Source: a bacterium (GTDB lineage Bacteria > Planctomycetota > Planctomycetia > Isosphaerales > Isosphaeraceae). Taken from it: a stretch of 64,000 nt of DNA. Below the pieces are notes generated by a model. The model saw nothing but the letters and a program-made list of their open reading frames with translations, was not told the origin of the DNA and made no database searches. The translations under genes were made by a program, and so were the position numbers. The stretch spans positions 62,001 to 126,000 of the forward strand of contig WGMM01000008.1 of the NCBI GenBank assembly GCA_016125085.1. Reading direction: 5' to 3'. This document shows positions 1 to 7,990 of this stretch, piece after piece. The stretch's first letter is position 1, and every line of letters begins with the position of its first letter.

Positions 1-1
1 G

Positions 2-679
2 TGGACGACCGACTCCGAAGTCGGCGGCGAAAAGCTCGTCGAAGTCGCCGGGCGTGTCTGCTATATGTCATTCGCCAAGCCCCGGCCCGGCGGCAATCAG
101 GCCTATATTCATCACATTCTGGAAGTCGGCCACGGCTCGGTGCTTGAGCATGCCGTGTTCAGCCTGCTCGTTACAGGAGTGTCGCGGTCGCTTACCCATG
201 AACTCGTCCGCCACCGGGCTGGCTTCGGCTATTCGCAGCTTTCGCAGCGGTTCGTCGACGAGTCGGACTGCGCCTTCGTCGAGCCGAAAGTCATCGCCGA
301 CGACCCCGAGCTGCACGCCATCTGGATGGAAGCCGTTACCGCAGCCCAGGAATCGTACAAGAAACTCTCGGACGGGCTTGCCGCACGGATGGCCGATATC
401 GAGGATCGAACGCTGCGCCGGAAGCGGGCCCGCGAGGCCGCCCGCAGCGTGCTGCCGAACGCCACAGAGACGAAGATCTTCGTGACCGGCAACGCCCGTG
501 CCCTGCGGCACTTCATCGAGATGCGCGGCGACGTTGCCGCCGACGCCGAAATCCGCCGCCTGGCGATCGCCGTTCTGCGCGTGTTGCAAAAGGCCTCGCC
601 GAACCTCTTCGGCGACTACGAAATGGTCGACCAGCCCGACGGCGTCCCGGCCGTGCGCACACCGTTCAAAAAGGTGTGA
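2..679 (+). CDS. thyX: FAD-dependent thymidylate synthase ThyX (5' end outside window)
   Basis: Flavin-dependent methylation of dUMP to dTMP using methylene-tetrahydrofolate. The reading frame is open to the left edge, and the residues before the first internal Met (ending GRVCYMSF) read as normal ThyX sequence, so the gene starts upstream and 225 residues are visible. The family signature is present as ELVRHRAGFGYSQLSQRF. The gap between RHR and the Ser of SQRF is eight residues rather than the classical seven. HILEVGHGSVLEHA near the visible N-terminus is also typical. The C-terminal half is complete, with a TGA stop. No classical thyA is seen in the window. Identification is firm; only the N-terminus is missing. 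Confidence 0.95.
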   Translation, partial: WTTDSEVGGEKLVEVAGRVCYMSFAKPRPGGNQAYIHHILEVGHGSVLEHAVFSLLVTGVSRSLTHELVRHRAGFGYSQLSQRFVDESDCAFVEPKVIADDPELHAIWMEAVTAAQESYKKLSDGLAARMADIEDRTLRRKRAREAARSVLPNATETKIFVTGNARALRHFIEMRGDVAADAEIRRLAIAVLRVLQKASPNLFGDYEMVDQPDGVPAVRTPFKKV

Positions 680-925
680 TTCGACGGAAGTCCGAGAATC
701 CAACGAAGGGCAAAATACGAGCTGGATGCGTCAGCGACGAAAATGCATTTTGCCGAACGGGGCACTGGTATTTTATCGCTTTCGAACAGGCACGAGGTCG
801 CCGCGATTCTGGCATGCCCGGTGTTACTGAAATGCGTCCGTCACTGACCCTTCCGGCGCATTGAAGCTCTTCGCCCGGCTTGAACTCTTCGGCTGATGTT
901 CTGCTTTATATCTAATGAGGGCAGA

Positions 926-1516
926 TCAGTTCTTCGTTTTCTTAGGCTTCCATTTCCTCTTTTGGATTTTCGCGAGCATATTTTCCAAGTCATTTCGAAC
1001 GTCAGCGTAGCGCTCGTCTTCGATCAGCTTTTTCGCCTCTTCGACTTGTCTCGTGTCCCCGATTTTGGTCAAGGCAAAGATGATTGCCCAGCGACAAGAT
1101 CCCTCCGGTCTCTCTGGAGAATGGAGCTTTTTCAGTTCCTGCATCAATACGACCGGGGCTTCTGTATTCTTCGCCTCATTGCAGATTAGGGCTCTGGCAA
1201 TCCATTCTTTGTTCTGAGTCATATACGGAAGCTGAAAGTGATCGATGAGCGTATCAATCAAGTGAGGATAAGTGAAACCACGTTCATGATGTACAAGTCC
1301 CCAGACACCGATATTACCGCCAGCGAATGTGACACCGTGCTTTTTGTTCACTTCCGTCAATGCGCGATTCAATGGCTTTTGATCAATCTCGATCAGATTG
1401 GCGATCCGGCGAGTCTCGTCGTAACGTTTTTCCAAGTTTTCTTTGTTGATTCTTGCGGATTCGGCCAGTTCCGCCTGCTTGCTTGCATCCGCTTCGCTCT
1501 TTTTTCGTGCTGCCAT
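926..1516 (-). CDS. Hypothetical protein, charged, possibly helical-repeat
   Basis: I do not recognise this 196-residue protein. It begins with a Lys/Glu/Ala-rich helical stretch (MAARKKSEADASKQAELAES) and ends in a very basic tail (KIQKRKWKPKKTKN). The middle part (about 90-185) has helical segments that could be HEAT-like, but no motif settles it. There is no signal peptide or membrane segment. The start is supported by AAGGA eight bases upstream of the ATG. Codons are clearly more AT-rich than in neighbours such as secA, and the gene sits alone beside the hairpin repeat at 1624-1666. Both points suggest an accessory or recently gained gene, but that is inference. Confidence 0.7.
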   Translation of the reverse strand: MAARKKSEADASKQAELAESARINKENLEKRYDETRRIANLIEIDQKPLNRALTEVNKKHGVTFAGGNIGVWGLVHHERGFTYPHLIDTLIDHFQLPYMTQNKEWIARALICNEAKNTEAPVVLMQELKKLHSPERPEGSCRWAIIFALTKIGDTRQVEEAKKLIEDERYADVRNDLENMLAKIQKRKWKPKKTKN

Positions 1517-1623
1517 GATCCAAGTCCTTCGACACCATCAATTCTGCCTAAACTTATGACCACGCGAAAGGATAGCTTAAGTAGATTCGGAATGCAAATC
1601 GCGGATTTAGGACGGGAAAAACA

Positions 1624-1666
1624 AAGGGGACGGGGGTCATTTCTGAAAAATGACCCCCGTCCCCTT
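1624..1666. repeat. Perfect 19-bp-stem hairpin repeat, copy 1
   Basis: Left arm AAGGGGACGGGGGTCATTT (1624-1642), loop CTGAA (1643-1647), and an exactly complementary right arm (1648-1666). A second copy lies at 52082-52128 in the same orientation. It sits between the 3' end of the subtilase gene and the start of the 926-1516 gene. The symmetry, the short A/T ends and the dispersed copies suggest a REP-like palindromic element. It could also serve as a terminator for the subtilase transcript, since T-rich bases flank both sides. Confidence 0.85.
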
Positions 1667-1782
1667 ATCCCCTTTTCTACGCCGAAAACGCCGTCGGCCC
1701 CGCGGGTTGGCCGCGGAGCCTTCGGCGTCTGGCGATGATTTCCGCATGGTGCGGGCTGCGGTGACCGGGCGGGTTCGCCCGA

Positions 1783-4700
1783 TCAGCCGAAGAGGTTCCG
1801 GAACATGCCGGTCCGCTTGCGGGTCGGCTGCTGGAGGTTGCTGGCCAAGGTCGGGTTGATGACCGGAACCTGGCGGTTCATGGCCGAAGCACCCTGGATC
1901 GTCGAGCTGGTATTGCCGCTGGTCGGGTTGTTGGCGACCAGGGTCTTCAGGGCTTCCAGCAGGGCGGCCGAGTTGTCGGTCGTGGAGCCTGTTCCGGTGC
2001 TGCCCGAGCCGGTACCCGTCGATCCCGTGCCGGTGGTCGTTCCGCCCGTGGTCGAGCCTGTCGTGCCGCCGGTCGAGGCGACCGAGCCGCCGGTGGACGT
2101 GCCGCCTGAGCCGGTGGCCGGCGTTTCGGTCTTTTCCTTCGGTTTGACCGTCCGCTTGATCGGCCCCTGGAAGAGGGCGTATTGCGGGTCGGTCCGGTCG
2201 TTGAGGCCGGCGTTGACGCCGTATTGGGCGGGCGAGAAGCCGTTGAACTTCTTGAGAGTCGACTGCCACTCTTTCCGGGACGCGTAGACCCAGTTGTAGT
2301 TGAGCTTCGTGATCTCGTTGTAGTTCCGCAGGGCTTCGGGGTCCAGCAGGTAGGCGTTGGCCGACGAGCGGGTCCGGTCGATGATCGTGAAGTCGCTCGG
2401 GCTCGGCAGCAGAGTGTGGCCCAGGAGCTTCAGCTGATCCAGCGTCACGAATCCGTTGAGCTGGCCGTCGGCGGCGTAGTCGAAGAAGTTGAATCTTCGC
2501 GACAGGGCGCCGGACGGGTCGGGAACGTCTTCCAGAGGCGTGGTGGAAAGCACGCCCTGGTTGCCGCTGCTGAAGGACAGCAGCGAATATTCCGTCGAGC
2601 CGGCGTCGTAGGTGCTCGTACCGCCCAGGAAGCGGGCCATGGCACCCGATTCGGACATGCCCATCGCCGACGCGTTGTCGACGAAGTTCTGGAGTTCCGA
2701 GGCAGTGATCATCCCGTTCTTGTTCGAGTCGATCACCGAGAAGGTGCCATTGTTCAGCAGATACTGAATGGCGACCTGGCCTTCGATGGCGGCCACAGCG
2801 TTGCCGACGTCGATCCGGCTGTAAGCCAGGCCGGTTTGCGGCAGGTCGACGCCGGTGAAGCTGTTCAGCTCGTCGTAGTAGACGGGCACGGCCGTCCACT
2901 GAAGGATGGAGTTGACGCCGTCAGGATTGGCGTAGGTGCTCAGATCCTTGAACGGATGCTGACCGAAGTTGAGCACGTTCGCACCGACGGGCTGGGTGAG
3001 GTAGGCATCGGCGGTGGCGCCGGTGCGGTTCATGTTCACCCAGTAGTTGATGGCCGAGCTGACGATCGCGAACGACCCTTGAGCGACGGCTGTGGACATC
3101 GACGTACCAGCCTGGTCGAACACGAGCGGGTTGGTGCCCGTGGATGTCTGGGCGAAGGTCGGAACGTCGATACCAGGGGCCATGTAGTCGAGCGTGATGC
3201 TGGCATTGCTCGAATACAGGATGTCGTCGCCGTACAGGTTGAACTGGCCGTCGGTCATCGTGAAGACTTCGCCAGTGCCGATACCGGTTCCGGTGCCCGC
3301 TGGGTCGCGGAACTGGATCGGGATGAAGGCACGGGTGTTCGGGCCGACGTCCGGATCGGTCGGTTCCGTGTTCGGCGTCAGGTAGAACGGCAGCGGGCTG
3401 GTCATGCCGACGGAGACCACTTCGTTGAGGACGGCCGGCATGGCCATGCCGTTCCAGTCGCCCGTGGTGAAGGTGGTCGTCGTGGTGTCGCCGTTGGGGA
3501 TGCCGAACTGGCCGGCGGCACCCAGACTGGCGATGCCCATCTTGCGAATCCGCAGGAGCTGCTGTTTGAAGCTGGCGACGACTTGCGGGTAGGCCGCGTA
3601 GGCCTGACCTTCGGTCGGGAAGCTGGTCTGAGTGCCCCAGCTCATGTTGGCGCCGATGACGCGATCCTTCTGGCCCGGGCGGATCGGGTCCTGTACGTAG
3701 GGGTTGCGGCCGACGTACTGGAGGGCCTTGAAGATGGCCTGGTTCGAAGTCCAGCCGAGGGAGCCGGCGGCGATCGGTCCGGCAGCCGAACCGGTGACGA
3801 ACAGGTTGACAGGCAGGATCGTCGCATCAGGCACCATCTGGGCGATGATACCCGCGACCGGCGTACCGTGACCGGCCGTGGCCCCTGATGTGGCAACGCC
3901 AGCGGTGTCGACGTTGCCAGGGCTGTTACGCCGCCTGTTGATATTCGTGCCACGAGCGACACGGCCCCGGAAGGCTGTGTTATCGGCATCGACACCGGTG
4001 TCGAGCACCGCGACGGCCGAATTCTGGCCCTGGTAAGGCACGCCGAAGGTGCGGAGGTCGTTCAGGCCGATGATATTGCCCGTGGTCGAACCTGCCAGAC
4101 TGAGGGTGCTGGCGAATTGCCAGATACCGTCGTTGTCGGAGACCCACATCTTCGTACCGTCAGCCGAGAACGTAATGCTCAGGCTGCTGTCTTCGAAAGA
4201 GGTCTGATCCCAGGACGTCGAAACGTTGAAGCCTTCGGCGAAGGGCGTGACGGTTCCATCCGGCGCGACCCGAAGGACACGGCCGCCAGTCAGGCTGGTG
4301 CCGTCGTTACGGAAGCGGTAATCCGCGGGATTGCCCGTACCCATCGAGGAGGGGTCGATGCCGACGGCACCTGGCCCGTTGACGGGAGCGTAGAAGTTGT
4401 AGGCCACGCCGCCGATCGTGACGGTGCCGGAAGTGGCCATACCGGTCGCCAGGTCGGTCACGAACATGCTGCCGACGTAAGCCGGCGTGTCGGTCGTGCC
4501 GGTCGTGGGGTCGACGGTCGAACCGTAGGAGAAGTAACCGTAATAGTCGAACGCGATATCTTCGAACCGCCGGAACGGTGTCTGGGCGATCGAATAGGTG
4601 TCGATGGCCGTGCTTGTCGGCGGCGTGAACACGGTGTCCAGATTGATTTGCTCGAACGGAACGTTCGTACCGGGGGCCGGGTTCGGCGTGATGAACAGGC

Positions 4701-5718
4701 CGCTGGAATCGCCCTGAATTCCACTGAACCCGGGAGTGCCCGGAAGACCGCCGGCGGAGCGTGCCGTCAAGTCGGTGAAGACTGAGAAGATCTGCTCGGA
4801 ATAGCCGACCAGATTATTCGAGGCCGTGAGGGCGACTTGAGGTCCAAGATCCAGATTGGTGAGCGAAACGCCGGGCGGCAATACGGATTTGTTCAGATCC
4901 TGACCGGGGCGATAGACGTTGGCGTCGAAGTAGAGGGCGACGTAATCGCCATTGGCGTCCTGGGTTCCGGTACCGGAGAACAGACCCCGGATGCGCGACT
5001 GCTGCTCGACCGGCGGCACGACGATGGAAGTCGGAGTCCGCGTGAAGAGCTGGTTGATCGTGCTCTGCTCGTTGAAGGTCGCCAGAACGCCGATCAGCGT
5101 GCCGTCGGAACCGATGGCGTAGATCCGGTTCTTGGAGGCGTCGGTCGAATCGGCCGTGCTGATGAGCATTGCGGAACGGCCGAAGTAGTAGCCTTCGGGA
5201 TCGAACGCGATGTCGTACCAGTTGGTGAGGCCGCTGGCCCGGGTGACGACCGAACTGGCGTCCGCCGCAGGGTTATTCTGCAGCTTCTGGATCAGGTCGT
5301 TCATATCGAAGAACGTGGATGCCTTGCCTGTGGTCGGATCCACCCGGTAAATCACGCCTGGCCGGTCGACGGCACCCGTGTTGCCGCCGGCGCCGCGAGA
5401 GATCGCATAGATGCCTTTGCCGAAGTCACCGCCTGGACCGGCCTGAATCCGGACGATGTCGCCGCCGAATTCGGAGGCTTTCGTGAGCTGGGTCACCGAG
5501 GTGAAACCCGTGGCCGATTCCGCGAACGGAGCCTGAGTGACATCCACGGTCCCAAGGAAGGTGAAGGTCGGCGTGGTGGCCGCGGTGAAAGCGGTCGTGT
5601 ACTGCTGCGTCGAAATGAACGGCGCCAGAACCTCACGCTTTTCCAGCGACTCGAACTGCGTATTCAGGCGAAGTTTGCCACGACGTTGACCCGCGCTCGA
5701 TTGCGACTTGTGAGCCAT
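1783..5718 (-). CDS. Large secreted subtilisin-family (S8) protein with LEPR-type N-terminus and EF-hand-like motif
   Basis: Predicted exported serine protease of 1311 residues. Start chosen at 5718 because AAGGAG lies seven bases before that ATG; a longer frame to 5784 lacks this. The N-terminus is basic and followed by FESLEKREVLAPF, resembling the LEPR motif of large planctomycete surface proteins. Subtilase motifs occur in the usual order: VLDTGVD (Asp about 573), GHGTPVAG (His about 617) and GTSMSTAVAQG (Ser about 873). The position matching the oxyanion-hole Asn (AAGN) reads AAGQFG, with Gln near 737, which may lower activity. Residues 1-550 look like a beta-rich, propeller-like region (DPTTGKAS, GSDGTLIGVL). 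A calcium-binding-like DSNKNGMITASEL lies near 993 and DYAADGQLNGFVTLDQL near 1079. A Thr/Gly/Ser-rich tail (about 1200-1265) precedes a basic end. It appears monocistronic. Confidence 0.85.
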   Translation of the reverse strand: MAHKSQSSAGQRRGKLRLNTQFESLEKREVLAPFISTQQYTTAFTAATTPTFTFLGTVDVTQAPFAESATGFTSVTQLTKASEFGGDIVRIQAGPGGDFGKGIYAISRGAGGNTGAVDRPGVIYRVDPTTGKASTFFDMNDLIQKLQNNPAADASSVVTRASGLTNWYDIAFDPEGYYFGRSAMLISTADSTDASKNRIYAIGSDGTLIGVLATFNEQSTINQLFTRTPTSIVVPPVEQQSRIRGLFSGTGTQDANGDYVALYFDANVYRPGQDLNKSVLPPGVSLTNLDLGPQVALTASNNLVGYSEQIFSVFTDLTARSAGGLPGTPGFSGIQGDSSGLFITPNPAPGTNVPFEQINLDTVFTPPTSTAIDTYSIAQTPFRRFEDIAFDYYGYFSYGSTVDPTTGTTDTPAYVGSMFVTDLATGMATSGTVTIGGVAYNFYAPVNGPGAVGIDPSSMGTGNPADYRFRNDGTSLTGGRVLRVAPDGTVTPFAEGFNVSTSWDQTSFEDSSLSITFSADGTKMWVSDNDGIWQFASTLSLAGSTTGNIIGLNDLRTFGVPYQGQNSAVAVLDTGVDADNTAFRGRVARGTNINRRRNSPGNVDTAGVATSGATAGHGTPVAGIIAQMVPDATILPVNLFVTGSAAGPIAAGSLGWTSNQAIFKALQYVGRNPYVQDPIRPGQKDRVIGANMSWGTQTSFPTEGQAYAAYPQVVASFKQQLLRIRKMGIASLGAAGQFGIPNGDTTTTTFTTGDWNGMAMPAVLNEVVSVGMTSPLPFYLTPNTEPTDPDVGPNTRAFIPIQFRDPAGTGTGIGTGEVFTMTDGQFNLYGDDILYSSNASITLDYMAPGIDVPTFAQTSTGTNPLVFDQAGTSMSTAVAQGSFAIVSSAINYWVNMNRTGATADAYLTQPVGANVLNFGQHPFKDLSTYANPDGVNSILQWTAVPVYYDELNSFTGVDLPQTGLAYSRIDVGNAVAAIEGQVAIQYLLNNGTFSVIDSNKNGMITASELQNFVDNASAMGMSESGAMARFLGGTSTYDAGSTEYSLLSFSSGNQGVLSTTPLEDVPDPSGALSRRFNFFDYAADGQLNGFVTLDQLKLLGHTLLPSPSDFTIIDRTRSSANAYLLDPEALRNYNEITKLNYNWVYASRKEWQSTLKKFNGFSPAQYGVNAGLNDRTDPQYALFQGPIKRTVKPKEKTETPATGSGGTSTGGSVASTGGTTGSTTGGTTTGTGSTGTGSGSTGTGSTTDNSAALLEALKTLVANNPTSGNTSSTIQGASAMNRQVPVINPTLASNLQQPTRKRTGMFRNLFG

Positions 5719-5957
5719 CCTTGAACTCCTTCGACGTTTTCGGTCCATCCTGAACCGAGGCTTTCCAGCCCGGCCGCCCAACACCTGCGTGAGAATCGCC
5801 AGATTCCCCGGTACCAGGCTGAAAAAAGCGTTGTGGTCTATTTCGACGAAACTCGCCGATCGACCGTCTCATGGTGTTAGATCGGCCAAGGTCCGACTCG
5901 AAAATCAAGAAAATCGTTAAATTCCGACGAACCGGGCGAAATCCTACCAAACAAATA

Positions 5958-5985
5958 ACCCTCGAATCCTCAAGGATCCGAGGGT
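5958..5985 (-). terminator. Predicted Rho-independent terminator after the DUF3467 gene
   Basis: Inverted repeat with arms ACCCTCG (5958-5964) and CGAGGGT (5979-5985), plus an inner ATCC/GGAT pairing across one mismatch. Read on the minus strand it is followed by the T-rich TATTTGTTTGG, and it lies about 40 bases past the stop of the gene at 6026-6340. It also separates that gene from the subtilase gene. Confidence 0.6.
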
Positions 5986-6025
5986 CTGTACCGAATCACG
6001 CTCCCTGGTCGGAGCCTGGTCAGTG

Positions 6026-6340
6026 TCAGTGCGTGTGGGTCGTGGCGCGACGCTGGACGTCCAGCTCGATGCTGCCGAAGGTGCCTTCGTGGCGCTGAAT
6101 CGTCATTCCCAGGGCCGTCAGCAGACGCTTGGCCGTGTAGAAGTTCATGACGATCCGCTGCGTCGCCTTGACGTCCTGACGACCCATGGCGAACGGCTGA
6201 GGATTCAGGCCGAAGTCCAGAATGACTTCTTCCGGGGTCGCCGTCACGCGGCAAAAATTCGAATAAGAAGGAAGTACGCCCGTATCGTCCACGACGACCT
6301 GGACCTGGTTCTGACCTTCTTGCGGTTGTTCGTCTGCCAC
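6026..6340 (-). CDS. DUF3467 family protein
   Basis: Small 104-residue cytoplasmic protein of the DUF3467 family, whose function is not established. The diagnostic pattern is visible: YSNFCRVTATPEEVILDFGLNP, then a turn (PFAMGRQDVKATQRIVMNFYTAKRLLTALGMTIQRHEGTFG), described here by its key blocks YSNF, LDFG, RIVMN and AKRLL. The start is GTG at 6340, chosen because GAAGGAG lies six bases upstream. A terminator-like hairpin follows at 5958-5985, so it is probably transcribed alone. Family assignment is confident; the cellular role is unknown. Confidence 0.85.
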   Translation of the reverse strand: MADEQPQEGQNQVQVVVDDTGVLPSYSNFCRVTATPEEVILDFGLNPQPFAMGRQDVKATQRIVMNFYTAKRLLTALGMTIQRHEGTFGSIELDVQRRATTHTH

Positions 6341-6512
6341 GAATCACTCCTTCGTAAGGTTATTCCGTTCGAACCCGGCAGCGGCACACCCGATGTCGCT
6401 ACAGGATTGATCGTTCGTTCAAGGGTCGCGCCATCCTAAACAAGCCTCGAATTCCCGACAAGGCTTGTTTTTCCGCTTTTTTCGCGGCTTACGACGTTCC
6501 GGACAGCCTAAT

Positions 6513-7829
6513 TTACCCATTCGCCTCGGTCGATCGATTCGATGGGTGCATCAATCGCTCCAGCTCCGAGACGGTTCGCCCCGTGGCACCAACCTGAGTA
6601 AGAACAAGATCCCGAGCCCGAAGGCCTTTGGCAAGCCTTTCCGCGGGCTCGCTGAGGTCGTGTTCCAGGGCCTTTTCGAGTGCTTCGCCGTTGCGAACGA
6701 TCGTCGCCGCGTTGCGGCTCAGAAGGAGTTGCACGGTATCTCGAAAATTCGCCGTGTGTTCGCCGAAGTGCACGGAAGCCCCGAACGCCGCGGGCTCCAT
6801 CATGTTCTGACCGCCCCGGCCCGGGAAAAGGCTGCCGCCGACGAAGGCCAGATCCGCCAGCCCCCAGACGGCCGACAGCTCGCCGAGCGTATCGACCAGA
6901 ATCACGCCGTCCTGCGGCATCGAAGCCGAGGCATGCGTATCGATCGAGTTGCGACGAACCAGCGGGAGGCCGCGGCGGGTGATCGAGCGAGCGACTTCGT
7001 CGAATCGTTCAGGATGCCGGGGCACAACGATAAGCCGCAGTCCGGCATGCTTCTTCCGCAGATTTTCGTAGACGTCCAGAACGACGTCTTCCTCACCGCC
7101 CATCGTCGAACCGGCAACCCAGACCGGTTCGTCCGGCTTCAATCCGAAGGCGGCTCGAAGCTCGCGGGTTTTCGGGTTCTGGCGGTCGGTTTCGAGATTG
7201 TCGTATTTGATCGATCCGGTGACACGCAGCTTCGGCGCGGGCAGGCCGAGAGTGCGGAAGCGGTCAGCGTAGTCTTCCGTCTGCACAGCGACGACGTCGA
7301 TGCGTGCCAGTGTCGGACCGATCCAGCGGAGAATGCGCCGATAGCCTTTCTGGCTGCGGGCACTCAGACGACCGTTGAGCAGGGCGACACGTGCTCCAGC
7401 TTCTTCGGCGGATCGAATGAGGTTCGGCCAGAGTTCGAGTTCGACCAGGGCCAGAGTCGTAGGACGGATGCGCTTCATCGCCTGACGAGTCGCCCAGCTG
7501 AAGTCGAGCGGGGCGTAGAAGGTCAACAGCTCGGGGAACAACTGGCGAGCCTGATTCAGGCCCGTTTCGGTAGTCGTGGAGATGACGACGTCCCAGTCCG
7601 GCCTGCGGCGTTCCAGCTCGGCCACGAGGGGCTTGAGCAGACGGACTTCACCCATCGAAACGGCGTGGAACCAGACGCAAGGACCGCGTCCGACTCGCTC
7701 CGGGCAAAGCCCAAGAAACTTCTGGGACCATCCCTCACGATATTTCCCGCGCTTCCATGACTTATAGAGAAGCATGGGCGACGCCAGGACCAGCACGACG
7801 ATGTAAATCACGTTGAGGAAGCGCGACAT
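6513..7829 (-). CDS. waaA: 3-deoxy-D-manno-octulosonic acid (Kdo) transferase
   Basis: Transfers Kdo from CMP-Kdo to lipid A precursor at the inner face of the cytoplasmic membrane. The 438-residue length is normal for the family. An N-terminal hydrophobic anchor (about residues 5-22) is followed by the GT30 core with VWFHAVSMGEVRLLKPL, whose Glu in GEV matches the catalytic base. ISTTTETGLNQAR and FYAPLDFSW follow. The C-terminal Rossmann half contains VPRHPERFDEV, DTLGELSAVWGLADLAFVGGS and GGQNMMEPAAFG, typical of nucleotide-sugar binding. It implies an LPS-type outer membrane. GAGG ten bases before the ATG is a plausible ribosome binding site. No other lipid A gene is adjacent. Confidence 0.94.
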   Translation of the reverse strand: MSRFLNVIYIVVLVLASPMLLYKSWKRGKYREGWSQKFLGLCPERVGRGPCVWFHAVSMGEVRLLKPLVAELERRRPDWDVVISTTTETGLNQARQLFPELLTFYAPLDFSWATRQAMKRIRPTTLALVELELWPNLIRSAEEAGARVALLNGRLSARSQKGYRRILRWIGPTLARIDVVAVQTEDYADRFRTLGLPAPKLRVTGSIKYDNLETDRQNPKTRELRAAFGLKPDEPVWVAGSTMGGEEDVVLDVYENLRKKHAGLRLIVVPRHPERFDEVARSITRRGLPLVRRNSIDTHASASMPQDGVILVDTLGELSAVWGLADLAFVGGSLFPGRGGQNMMEPAAFGASVHFGEHTANFRDTVQLLLSRNAATIVRNGEALEKALEHDLSEPAERLAKGLRARDLVLTQVGATGRTVSELERLMHPSNRSTEANG

Positions 7830-7927
7830 CCGTTTCTTGCCTCATCGACCCGATTCAGTCCGAATTCCTTCCGGCTTTACTACCATGCACGTGTCATGCC
7901 AAACTGCACTCGTTCATCGTTAACGAA

Positions 7928-7956
7928 AAGGGCCGATGTTCTCAACATCGACCCTT
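7928..7956 (-). terminator. Predicted Rho-independent terminator after secA
   Basis: Thirteen-base arms with a single mismatch (left arm 7928-7940, right arm 7944-7956) enclose a CTC loop. Read on the minus strand the right side runs into CCCTTTTCGTT, a short T tract. It lies 35 bases beyond the secA stop. Confidence 0.7.
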
Positions 7957-7990
7957 CAAGCGATTTGGCGGCATGATGCCCTGGAAAACT

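Noticed and set aside
2182..3888. Long plus-strand open frame opposite the subtilase gene
   Set aside because: It is antisense to a gene with recognisable motifs and is rich in Val/Arg/Gly as expected for a frame shadow in GC-rich DNA. No ribosome binding site or family motif.
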